Positions 53,396-64,000 of a stretch of DNA of 64,000 nucleotides are shown here, one piece after another. The notes under the pieces are model-generated. The model was given only the letters and a program-made list of their open reading frames with translations. It had not been told where the DNA came from and made no database searches. A program made the position numbers and the translations under genes. The DNA is from Siphonodentalium dalli. Lineage: Eukaryota > Mollusca > Scaphopoda > Gadilida > Siphonodentaliidae. The number at the start of each line of letters is the position of its first letter. The first letter of the stretch is position 1. The stretch is from contig CP136069.1 of the NCBI GenBank assembly GCA_032622095.1, positions 33,518,194-33,582,193 on the forward strand, read 5' to 3'.

Positions 53396-55343
53396 CGTTA
53401 ACGATTTTCTTTTCTCTGGCGATGTGATAGGCATGGAATCTATATCAACAGAATTTGAGGAAAAACTTGACATGTATCTTAAACTGTTTGTTTTAGTTTA
53501 CGCAGACGACACTGCTCTATTCTCTGAGACAAAGAAAGACCTACAATATCAGCTTAATTATTTCGAAGATTTCTGTAGACTGTGGCACCTGAAAGTTAAT
53601 GCGGGCAAATCTAAAATTATTGTATTCGGAAAAGGTAGTCAACCCAAGGGCCACCGATTTACTTATAATGTGCTGATGTTGAAATCGTCAAAACCTTGAA
53701 TTACCTGGGCATCACGTTCAATAGATCAGGGTCATTTCGACATTCTAAAATTTATAATTCTGGGAAGGCAACGATAGCTATGTATGATGTATTCAAAATG
53801 GGTAGGGCCAACAAATTGTCCATTGATTTCCATCTTTGTGTTTTTGATGCAATAGTAACACCAATCTTGTTATATGGTTGCGAGGTGTGGAGAATAGGAG
53901 ATAATTCCGTCATTGAAAAGGTCCACTTAAAATTCTGCAAGTAACTACTCCGATTGAAAAGCTCTACGCCTAGCTCTATGGTTTATGGCGAACTGGGTAG
54001 ATATTCCTTACATATCACTATCAAAATAAGAATGTTTAAATTCTGGTGCAAGATAATTAATAACGAATGAAGTGGTCTACGCAACAAGTCATATTCCTTA
54101 ATATACACCTTGTCCATGCATAACAACTCGCATTTTCATTGGCTTAAATCAGTTCGAAATACTATGTCTTGTGGCATAGACAATCCGAAGGAGTGCACGA
54201 AAACGAAGTATGTAGAACGATGAAGTGTACGCTCCAAGATCAATTCATCCAGGACTGGCGTGCATCTACTGAACATTCTAGTAAGGGTGAGGTTTATAAG
54301 CTGATTAAACTCGAATCATCCATGACTGGCGTGCATCTACTGAACATTCTAGTAAGGGTGAGGTTTATAAGCTGATTAAACATCTACTGAACATTCTAGT
54401 AAGGGTGAGATTCATAAGCTGATTAAACTCGATTCATCCACGACTGGCGTGCATCTACTGAACATTCTAGTAAGGGTGAGGTTTATAAGCTGATTAAACT
54501 CGATTCATCCAGGACTGGCGTGCATCTACTGAACATTCTAGTAAGGGTGAGGTTTATAAGCTGATTAAACTCGATTAAAAGGGTGAGGTTTATAAGCCAG
54601 GACTGGCGTGCATCTATTGAACATTCTAGTAAGGGTGAGGTTTATAAGCTGATTAAACATCTACTGAACATTCTAGCAAGGGTGAGGTTTATAAGCTGAT
54701 TAAACTCGATTTTGGTAGAGAGATATATTTAACTTCGAACTCCGATGTAGATATGTATACGCTAGCCAGGTTTATTAGAACATGCAACCACTCACTGCCG
54801 ATCGAAACTGGCCGGTGGAATGGCATCCCAACTAGCGATAGAGTATGCCAATTGTGTACTTCATGGACGATTGGCGACGAGAAGCATTATATAATTTACT
54901 GTTAGTTTTTTAAATCGAACGAAAAGTGCTTATCCATAGGAATTTCACTAGATTCCCAAATCATGTAAAATTGCGTATTTTATTGTCGAACTCGAAAGTG
55001 TCAACTATAAGGAAGCTCTGTAAATTTATACGCTATTTCGAATGATCGGGTGAACAGTTCTCCTTGTATAAGGTAACCGCCAAGTGGACGTAATTAGAAA
55101 CTCAATCACAAGTTTGCATGCACCTACATGTATATCGCTCCGCGAAAAACAAATAAAACAAAACAAAATAAAAGAAGTCAATATATACCCAATATAAATG
55201 CCATTTATGGTTATGCGATTTATGCCTTTCTAATAATTTTCACAATGATGCAGTATGTTGTATTGACTTTTGTAAATGTGTATACCAATGTTTCTTTGAA
55301 CCAGTATTGTATGGATGAAGAACCAATAAACAATTGCAATTGA
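53396..55343 (+). pseudogene. LINE reverse transcriptase 3' half, with internal tandem array
   Basis: It begins at FLNISVNDFLFSGD and contains the catalytic box LVYADDTALFSE, then WHLKVNAGKSKIIVFGKGS. After a frame change near 53690 it continues with NYLGITFNRSGSF, PILLYGCEVWRIG, STPSSMVYGELGRY. The C-terminal RVCQLCTSWTIGDEKHYI (near 54843-54896) follows the 71-bp array at 54237-54715. The 3' UTR ends about 55343 with AATAAACAATTGC. Stops and frameshifts make it inactive. Part of the RT N-terminus is missing. Confidence 0.82.
54237..54715 (+). repeat. 71-bp tandem array inside the LINE coding region
   Basis: The unit contains GACTGGCGTGCATCTACTGA, ACATTCTAGTAAGGGTGAGG and TTTATAAGCTGATTAAACTC. 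There are about seven full or shortened copies. Read in the LINE frame the first copy gives QDWRASTEHSSKGEVYKLIK, continuous with the flanking LINE protein. Because 71 is not a multiple of 3, later copies fall out of frame, so expansion happened after coding constraint was lost. Confidence 0.9.
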
Positions 55344-55406
55344 GTTAATGTAATGGTTGGTTCGATGGACGTATAAGATGGACAACATCTATTTATATGT
55401 GGTAAA

Positions 55407-55860
55407 TAATATGAATCGTGCGTGACACGTAGTGGTGCAACCACACATGATGTGCCTCAAATTTGCCTTTTTTCGGCGACATAACGCTAAGAATAATTTA
55501 TGTAACATCATGCAGTGGTCACGACGGAGACGACGTGCCAAATTGACAAGACGTGCCGTGGATTGTAAAATCTTGTCTGGATTATCGTCATGACTTCTTC
55601 ATTTTTCGTTTTCATCAAGCTGACCAACGAAATTGGTCTAATTGAAATTAATAGACTTAAATCACATGTGAATTCTTCGTAAGTTGTGAAGTAATTACTT
55701 TCATTTTCATCGCGATGCTTGATTTCCAATTCCGCGTTTTTTGCAATCTCCACACGGTTGCTAACCGGAAGTCACGTGACAATTTCTCCAAAATCTATAC
55801 CCGCGATCTTGAAAAATCACTGATATATTTAGAAAAAATTAAATGACGTCATTCACCTGC
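55407..55860 (-). repeat. interspersed repeat family R2, copy 2
   Basis: Inverted relative to 34581-35030. The corresponding minus-strand frame (55508-55753) keeps [18 protein letters not shown]. Either the family carries a decaying short ORF, or the similarity simply reflects recent common origin. Confidence 0.8.
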
Positions 55861-58800
55861 TTTAAGTAAAAGCACGCTTGGTGCTTGCTAATATCCGCCA
55901 TTAAGTATCTATATATCATAATGCTATGCGGATCTGGTGCTCGCTTTTAGACTTGTTCGCGATTCGAAATTTCCAGCAGCTTCGCCAGCCCTAAACGGCT
56001 TCTTGATCAAATTCGACATTACCCATCGCTGTCGTTTTTTGTCGTCAAATGAAATAACATGGTACGTCACTAAACATCATGCACTCTTCGTCACTCTGAC
56101 TAAACTTATTCTTCAGAATACCAAAGACAGACAACATTTGTATTTGCTTCATTTGTTTCCAGCCGCCTGCGAACTTCAGTGGTTGCACCCGCACATTTTT
56201 ATCCACGCATAAAACGGATGAATTTTACACTAAAAAGTTTATACCCAACAGCCCATAATTGGTGTACACGGGTGCAGCTATAGACCTCATCGCGCTAACA
56301 GTGGCCGTTTCAAAAAATTGAACAATATCCACAAATAGTTTAAATAAAATCCGTTTGTCGTTGATTACACATGCGAAATCGTTTGAAAACGCCGAACGAT
56401 TTCTTTGACAACGAACCGAACACATCATTTTTCAGTGCCAAATGACTGGAGCACAGAGACCAAAGAACCGGATCACCATGATACCCACATGTCATTCGGC
56501 AAACGTCGTCAGATTCCGTCACCGTTTCTGACTCGGCTTCAATACAACACCATGATTGGTTCGAACCGTATCACGTTATATTTAGCTGGCTGACTGGGTC
56601 AAGAGTACAGGCGCGCCAATTTGAATTTAGTTGTATTCCGTCGGTTCGAACGTACAAAAACATTTACATTTATCGTCGAATTAAGCAAACTAACAGTTTT
56701 GTTTTACAACACTGATATAGAATAGTCCAAAAATATCTATATGAAATTACCGCATGACCTATATAAATTGACTTTTGTAGACACGTCCAATAGCAAAATT
56801 GTTGCGAGGTGACAATTGGTACGATATGCCGTTGTCGAGTCATAACATACACCGTAGATCGGTGCTATCATTGGCATTAAAATCGGATGGTTGGCACATC
56901 GTTGCTTGAGAACTATAATGTCGTAAGTCCATTTTGGCGGGAAAATGCGATATTGGTATCGTTGGAATCGCCCATATCGTTTGGTGCCCATGAACCGTGC
57001 ATTCGCCCCACAGTCCCTACGATAAATGCTGTGCAATATTGTTGTATGTCCATGGGTGCAAAAACTATTCCGGGCTATAATGTCGTATCTCCTTGACCAA
57101 TTGCATCACACAAAATCGTCATGTGGAAAATCTTTGCGGAATCTGAAATTTGGAAGAAATGGTATCGCAAGAAAATAACATTGTTCCATTATATTCTCAC
57201 ACTTGTTAATTAGTGGTTTGCTATGTTGTCTTCGCAAATATTTAGTCAACTAAATATGCTTGTTTAAACGCATGTTATGAGATATGAAGCATCTTAATAT
57301 GTGTGATGCTGGAGATACAACACTCTTGCCCTTTGGAACCAGGTAACCTGTGCGTCCAGGTTGTGGACACTGTTTACTCGACCATAGTCAGACAACATTC
57401 AATATCTCGGAAATCTTCAGTCCAGTTGTCCTACTTTGAGCATTGAGTTTTGTCAGACCGTTGGATACCCAGTTTTTGCAGGTGAAGGAGTCTGACTAAT
57501 TAAAAGGCGCCAGTTTCATTGAAGTTTAGTTTAGTTATTTCACATAAGTGAAACATGTACTGATTTCAAGAAACGAACCAGTTACAGGTTCGTTCAACGG
57601 GCGTGTTAGTGATGATACATTATTGATTGTATATATGATATCCGACACCAAACGGAGCAAGTTTACGTACACAGCAGATAACAGTTTGTCGGAAGCTCCA
57701 GTCATGGAAATACATTTATTTATCTAAGGTGAACATTGTCGACATACGAAGCATCATACATTGAATGCCAGTGGTTGATAGACAATTTTATGAAACAATT
57801 TTCGAAAAATAGTTGTTCGTGTTTGGTATAATGTTTGTTTTGCGGTAATAAATTTGTTCAACTGTGATTTTTGGTCACAAATGAAACGAATGGGTTATGA
57901 TTTGCACAATGACTGTCGTCTTTGATTGAAAGTTTCATATCCTTGTTGTGATTTTAAGTTTGATGTTCTAGAACATAATTCGCTTTGTGGTTCACTACAT
58001 TGCGTATACAATTGTATTTATTAGTCATTTATTTCCAATGTTTAATCGAGTTTGGCATACTTGTGCAGATTTAGCTCATCGTTGCACCTTTATGAGCCCA
58101 AATTTATGAGCCCTAAATTTTATACTGTGGCCTATTTCGAACCACATTTTTGTTAATATAACTGGGTTTCGAGTCCAAGTTAATAAATAGGCTTGTCCCG
58201 ATCTCATTGTTTATCGTGATTACCAGTTCAAATATCCTTGTGTATCTGTTTGACCAGGTGTTTTAAGAGTCCAAGTTGGATATATAAGTGTGTTCTATTT
58301 TCCCTTTTGGTGAAGTTATTATAACAGTATTCAGTTTAACAAATTATTGTATTAATAATCCATTTCCCGCATGCATTTCTTCGAGCAACTGTATTACAAT
58401 CAGCTTCCACCAACACACCGATGTTATTGAGTTGTTGATTTTCAACTTTCAGGTCGGTGTTTGGGATGAACTATTAACTTTCGATTCTCAGTCGGGGGTA
58501 AATTTCGTTCTTCTTCCCCGTAGAAATACCAATTCATTTGCACATTTCATGAGATAGAAAAGAACAAAGAGAACGGCACATACGCGTGGTGATAATTTAT
58601 ACAACGTTCAATGTATCTTTAGTCCATTTGTTCATTTTGTCATTGTATTACAAATAGGATAAAGCATGTTTGAGTTATATACTGTTCAATCACAAATTAA
58701 AGCGACTTGAGGCCTTAATTCGCGATTGGTCTGAGGGTTAAAGTGTCTACTGACATGGAAATAACATGACGATATAGGCATACCTTGACTTAGATTGATT

Positions 58801-59344
58801 ATTTGTATTGGTCAAGTTACGATAATTTGATGCTGACATTTCATAATGATTGTTTGTGGGTAAACGACACCCAATACCTATACAAACCAGGGTTTGTTTG
58901 TAAACAATGACTAGAATCGCCAAAATCTCCAAATTGGGGCAATGAATAAAAGAACCAAAATTTTCTTCTTTTTTGTTTCGTTTTCTCTCTGTTTATGGAT
59001 TGTAAAATGTTTAACCACCAGACCATCGCGAAGGTACCAAGTCTCTTTCAGTGTACTAAATAGTACATGTGTGGTCACAACTATGACATGGTTGTACTGA
59101 CTAATTTCACGATTGATTCTCACCGGATCGATATGTGGAAGCTCACTTCTGAAAAATTCCAGCAGTGCAGTCATTGATGGAATTATAAACCTCTAGTTCA
59201 CACATCAAACAACAAGCTCGCATTATATTCTTACACAATTATACATTATGTATGTAGTTTATTTTCGGTGTGTGCACGCCCTTGCATGTGGGGACTATGA
59301 TGCTCTTTATGCCATTTATTCATATACTATTCTGATAGAATAGA
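55861..59344. other. no gene recognised
   Basis: Several 60-100-residue frames lie around 55940-57100 on both strands, but none shows a known domain. TATAATGTCGTA words recur near 56918 and 57078, hinting at a mobile element. At 57565-57595 GAACCAGTTACAGGTTC is a small palindrome. Confidence 0.35.
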
Positions 59345-59479
59345 TTGGTCCATCAAAGTTCGTCGGGAAGCACAGAGTGTGGCGTATTATTACACAAAAC
59401 GGGTCTATATTTTATTGCAGAAATGAACTGAGAGTTCAATGATGTCACGGGATAGCGAACAAAATCAATATACATTATG
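59345..59479. repeat. 135-bp repeat, copy 1
   Basis: By eye identical over its whole length to 61372-61506, from TTGGTCCATCAAAGTTCGTC to AATATACATTATG. On the minus strand a short frame, including IDFVRYPVTSLNSQF, closes within it. Confidence 0.9.
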
Positions 59480-59779
59480 CTTTGTGTGACCCACATTATG
59501 TGAGTAGAGGGGGGTGCCCTATAGCAGAAGAGTCCACAATTAGAGGTACCATGTCTTACCCACCGGAAGCTGACATAAGCTAATGATAGGTAGAGCACTC
59601 TGCTGTATAGGCAGTTTCTGATATAGTCATAAAGAGTAGGAAAATAAAAGATAGCAGAAACCCAGAGAACACATACAAATTTCGTGTTATGATTTATATT
59701 TCATAATAATATTTAATTTAATCATTGTATGATCAACGTTATGTGAAAAAGAAATAATAAAAACAAAACAGGTCCCCTG

Positions 59780-60270
59780 GTCATTTCTGTAACTTCAGTA
59801 CCCGAGAGGTCTCCATGTCGTTACTGTACATTTATTAACCACGAGTTTCTCAGGTCATTACTATACATTACTACCCACGAAGTCCCTATGTCATAACTTA
59901 CATGTACTTACCACGAGGTCCCCGGATCGTTATTGCACTTTTACTACCCACGATGTTTCCCGGTCACCAACGTAAATTCACTTCTACGAGGTCCCCAGGT
60001 CATTACTGCAAATCTACCACCCACGAGGTCCCCGGGTCATTACTGTAAATCCACAACCCACGAGGTCCGCGGGTCATTAATGAACATCCACCACATACGA
60101 GGTGCCCAATGTATTAATGTACATTTACTACACACAAGGTACCCGGGCCATTATTGCACATTTACCAACACGAGGTTCCCAGGTCACCAACGGCACACTC
60201 ACCAACCACGAGGTCCCCGGGTCATTACTTATACATTTACCACCCACGAGGTCCCCAGTTCATTGCGAAG
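59780..60270 (+). repeat. 37-bp minisatellite (CACGAGGTCCCCGGGTCATTAC)
   Basis: About 13 degenerate copies of CACGAGGTCCCCGGGTCATT followed by ACTGTAAATCCACAACC. Frames through it are repeat artefacts. Confidence 0.9.
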
Positions 60271-61371
60271 TATGTGCTTCTGCTATCCAAATAAGAGATT
60301 CACCATGCCAGGCCCCAACCACCGTAACAAAGAGGTGTTATTATTTGTGCGAGATTCGGACGTTTTCCATGCATAACAGCTATTGAATTCCACACACTAT
60401 CACAAAAAGGTTTTATTGTTTGTGCGATTTCAGAGGTTCCGTTGTTAAAGCGACACTGATTCATGGGACAATATAAATATGTAATGTAAATAGTACTCAC
60501 TACTGGCAAATTTAGTACAAAAGTTATATCGCTGTCAGATATCATATATTTAGATTGTATAACCCTTATTATAACTGACACACCTTTTCTGGTGGTATGT
60601 TTATGTATATGTTTATTGTTATGCAGTGTTTGACTATCAGTATATACTGATGGTTTTGGAGGAAAAATAATTAACCCATTTTGGAAAATGTTTACTAAGA
60701 CCATGTCCAAAAGATAGCATTTATAAAGTTGGGATCGAAAAAACTATACCAGCAAGGAGTTATCAAGAGCGTAACTCTGGCATAACAGACATCAAATGCA
60801 GCCTGTTTGTGTGATAGGTTTCGGCCCTTAACGCTCGACCTAATTGGTAACCAGAGAGTGGGCCGTATAGAACAATTTACCGTTCTATACCTCCAGCTGG
60901 AATAATGTGGCCAAATTTCCCTCTCCATCAAATTACATGACATCAAACTAGATAAAAAACCCGCGCGAACGAGAGTCTCTCTTACCGGTAATCACGAGTC
61001 CGTTGTTTAGATTTACACGATATATTAACACGAGATTCGTGCGATGAACTAGGCGCGTTCACGTGGTGGTTGGGAAATCATACGATGGGGGAGTTGTGTT
61101 TATATTTTATATTTTATAAAAAATCAATTTCATGCGATAATGTATGCTATAATTGAAAATATATGTTACCTTTTTATAAGAATATAGGTCAGGGTCCGTA
61201 TATGTTGTCTCTTCCGTAATGTATGATTGTCCGTGCGGCATATATGCCTGATTTTTGAACACACTTCATATGTTATGACACTGAATACAAAAGTACAGCT
61301 TACTACAAGATGGCTGTCGCTGGTCTGAAGTACCAGACGTTACAGAAATATGTCACAACCACGCGCTCCGG
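60271..61371. other. no gene recognised
   Basis: CACAAAGAGG/CACAAAAAGG...TTATT(A/G)TTTGTGCGA occurs twice (60328 and 60400). No domain is recognised in the minus-strand frame 60300-60710. Confidence 0.35.
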
Positions 61372-61506
61372 TTGGTCCATCAAAGTTCGTCGGGAAGCAC
61401 AGAGTGTGGCGTATTATTACACAAAACGGGTCTATATTTTATTGCAGAAATGAACTGAGAGTTCAATGATGTCACGGGATAGCGAACAAAATCAATATAC
61501 ATTATG
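61372..61506. repeat. 135-bp repeat, copy 2
   Basis: Exact-looking second copy, 2027 bp from the first and in the same orientation. Flanking sequences differ completely. Confidence 0.9.
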
Positions 61507-62405
61507 AACCCCGAGGGGATTCATACAAAGTCTTCTGAATTTGTAGTCAGTCAAAACCAGTAACCACATTTAACCCGTTGTGTATTACTTATATATGTAT
61601 ATATACACTTTAACAAAGTGATGTCACCAACGCTGTTTTCTCTATTTATAAATATAATCAGGGTTCCAGGCATTTTGTTTGCGAAACCCGGTAAGATTCT
61701 TATTTTGATGTTAGCAAGAAACCAAGACCCGAAATATGGTATATTTTAGGCCTATATATAGGTTTTCGTAAACGCTTATTTCATGTTTCGATGATTTAGT
61801 TAGATTGGCAACATTAATTATCGTATTGTTTCCGAACAAAATGGCATCGATATACATGGCCCAGTGTTGAAATAGTTCACATTTAGTGTTCAGAGCCAAT
61901 AGCCATTATAAATTACTTCTTGTGTGTTTTTGTTGTAACCTGAGGTCTGGAAATCTGAATGCAACATTAAAGGCCAACATTATTATAACATTAGACAGAA
62001 TTTCACACAGAGGAGATATACTATGCAAAAAGTGTCGTATCTCCTTCGACATTATGATCCAGAAGCCCGACGATGATTATTTACGCAAAATATTGTATCT
62101 CCAAACACGTTTTCGTCATTTACTCGCAATCGCGTGAACAACTGCATGTTCATGAAATTCCCCATTAGAGTAGATATCAACGTGATCATTATATTGTCGC
62201 ATTTTCCAATTTGTACGAACTGTTTTTATCACATAATTTGGCCATAAAAGCAGTTTCATAATTATCGGTAATAGACACGTTTAATATCAGCGCGTGCGAT
62301 GACGTCACGGCGTTCTTCAGATAACTTGCGATCGCTGTTGTGTATGATTGTTGTTTTCGTTGAATATTTCGCGTTGCTTCGGGTTTATTTGATCATGTGA
62401 TAAAA
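61507..62405. other. no gene recognised
   Basis: The minus-strand frame 61711-61899 has a protein-like composition but no matching splice donor or known motif. The plus-strand frame 61886-62137 is also unrecognised. Confidence 0.3.
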
Positions 62406-62551
62406 GGTATCTCACACTCGTCCGATTTTATACGTAATTTATCAACCTCGTCCTCTAAATTCTATTTGAGCCTCGGTAAACCTCGGCTCAAATCGAATTT
62501 AGTGAACTCGGTTGATAAATTCCGTATAAAATAGGAACTCATGTGAGATCC
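62406..62551. mobile_element. palindromic MITE (GGTATCTCAC...GTGAGATCC)
   Basis: Imperfect inverted repeat centred near 62478: AATTTATCAACC and TTTGAGCCTCGGT on the left mirror CCTCGGCTCAAA and GGTTGATAAATT on the right. Length is about 146 bp. Confidence 0.7.
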
Positions 62552-64000
62552 TCTATATATATGGAAACTGACCTACCAATATATCAAACTCAATTTTCTC
62601 GGAAAACGGAAAAATGGACATACAACATTCTAATGCACTGATGCCAATTTTCGGGGGGTTATTCGTCGATAACCCGTCGCAATGTATAGTCCGGCTCACC
62701 GCTTCAATGTAACATTATAGTTCTCAGGCGACGACATGTTTCTGGATATTTGGTGATCAAAGAACACAAGCTATACATAACTATTGTACACGTAATCGGA
62801 CTATTTTATGCGGACCGTCGGCTATAGAGTGGTGACACATTTCTTCCAGATCTGGAAATAATCATCCGCAAAAAATGACCTCTAATTGCACCAGAGAGCT
62901 TGGCCCCTGAGGTCATAGGTCGATGAGTCCAGAATGACCCACATGTCTTAGCCCAAAGCTCACATTTCATGCTGCACAAAATTGGAATATCGCACTAGAT
63001 ATGCAGGTTAAACACTGAAGAAAATAGAATAAATTTCAACCGCAGGTAATTGTCCTTATTATCGATAAATCGACCTTCATTGAGACTTTTGTATTTTTCT
63101 GAACCAAAATCCGATGATGCACGGGGCATAAATAATGCAGTCGCTGACATATTTCGATGGCCTTCGCTGAGAATATATCCTCGTCGAGTTGTCAAACGAT
63201 GGTATAAATTTTGTTCGAATAAAACGAGTAGTTTATATAACCTGACCAATATCCTTACACATACAACGTTTTATGATCAGCCCGGGGGGGAATTTTGGGA
63301 AAAAGACAAACCACTGATGAGCTTGAAAAGGTCTCACTATACCACCTGTTTAATTGGTGAGTTGGATAATCAGTTGACAAATTTAATACAGGTGTAATAC
63401 AGGAGATATACCTACTAAATTCCTTGGTGGGCGGCTGTTATCGCCCCCCCCCCAGTTTACTTGTAATAGAGAGTCATACGAACAAATATGACCAGGGAAG
63501 GAAGCTGGGGATGGCGGAGGGATTTTTTTTTAAACAGCTACTGTTTTCATTGAGAGCCGATGAACACCTCTTACACCGGACCGGTCAAACTTCCACAAAA
63601 CCTAGTTCCCCAAAATTCGGCCTGCTCTAAACGGTTATCTATGGACGATCTAAATTGTTAAATATGAAATATATCCCCTGATAAAATTTGAGAAAAGATA
63701 TTAAACCATGATGTATACCGATAGCGAAGATTTTCGAGAACACGTGCGAAATAAAGGAACCGAATAGCAGAACATTCCTATTCGAAAACAATGCGATGAC
63801 TGAAGCATGTTTAATTCTATCGCTGCCGGGGCGGACCGCTCATAAATGATTTGCTGGCTTTTAGGCTAGTAATGTAATGTATAGGAAAAGTCACAAGAAC
63901 CACACCAAAAATCAACAACGAGGCTCATCAAAAATCACAATCGAACAATATTACGTGGAATCGTTGAACCCCTGTGATCATGTCAGTTTGGATTTTATTG
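62552..64000. other. no gene recognised
   Basis: The 115-residue plus frame 63050-63397 and the short frame 63424-63630 have no recognisable motif. Poly-G (63282-63289) and poly-C (63446-63454) tracts are present. Confidence 0.3.

Noticed and set aside
59095-59174. Minus-strand frame SELPHIDP followed by GTGAGA, as a candidate 5' iGluR exon
   Set aside because: The donor is phase 0, whereas the exon before 51291 must end in phase 1. The short peptide is not diagnostic.
59560-59620. AAGCTAATGATAGGTAGAGCACTC, resembling a tRNA A box
   Set aside because: No B box follows at the expected distance and no cloverleaf can be drawn. At most a decayed SINE head.
60480-60610. Minus-strand frame MISDSDITFVLNLPV followed by GTGAGT, as a candidate amino-terminal-domain exon
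   Set aside because: The acceptor lacks a pyrimidine tract and the phase does not match exon a directly. Kept only as a weak possibility.
61711-61899. Minus-strand 62-residue frame with protein-like composition
   Set aside because: No canonical donor or acceptor at sensible positions and no recognised motif.

Overview
This is an AT-rich, repeat-laden stretch of an animal nuclear genome. Long introns with GT-AG splice sites, an animal-type ionotropic glutamate receptor (iGluR) gene, a Penelope-like retroelement, LINEs, an LTR retrotransposon and many MITEs and minisatellites all point to a metazoan. The mix suggests a marine invertebrate, perhaps a mollusc or other lophotrochozoan, but the taxon is inference only.

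One host gene is well supported. Nine exons on the minus strand (51291 down to 7865) encode about 545 residues of an iGluR-like subunit. They cover most of the amino-terminal domain, ligand-binding segment S1, membrane helix M1 and the start of the pore loop. Every exon has consensus splice sites, no internal stop, and a phase matching its neighbour. The first exon(s), with signal peptide, were not recognised above 51291. M3, S2 and M4 must lie beyond position 1.

The introns are full of mobile DNA. A Penelope-like element (26939-30401) has 467-bp terminal direct repeats, each carrying a complete hammerhead ribozyme fold that can be drawn base by base. A decayed Ty3/gypsy-like LTR element (38166-43175) and LINE fragments (47497-48900 and 50238-50640) lie in other introns. 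All four are on the plus strand, antisense to the receptor gene. A further LINE (53396-55343) lies upstream of the first recognised exon and contains an internal 71-bp tandem array.

Towards the low-coordinate end, a 3.84-kb hAT-like element (208-4050) with an 8-bp target duplication interrupts a repeat whose uninterrupted copy lies inverted at 45000-46192. It is followed by a 5S-rRNA-like fragment abutting a GC-rich foldback element, and by a roughly 900-bp tandem duplication. Minisatellites of 20, 24, 35, 37, 54 and 71 bp, a piggyBac-type MITE with TTAA ends and several palindromic MITEs fill much of the rest. From 55.9 to 64 kb no gene could be recognised.
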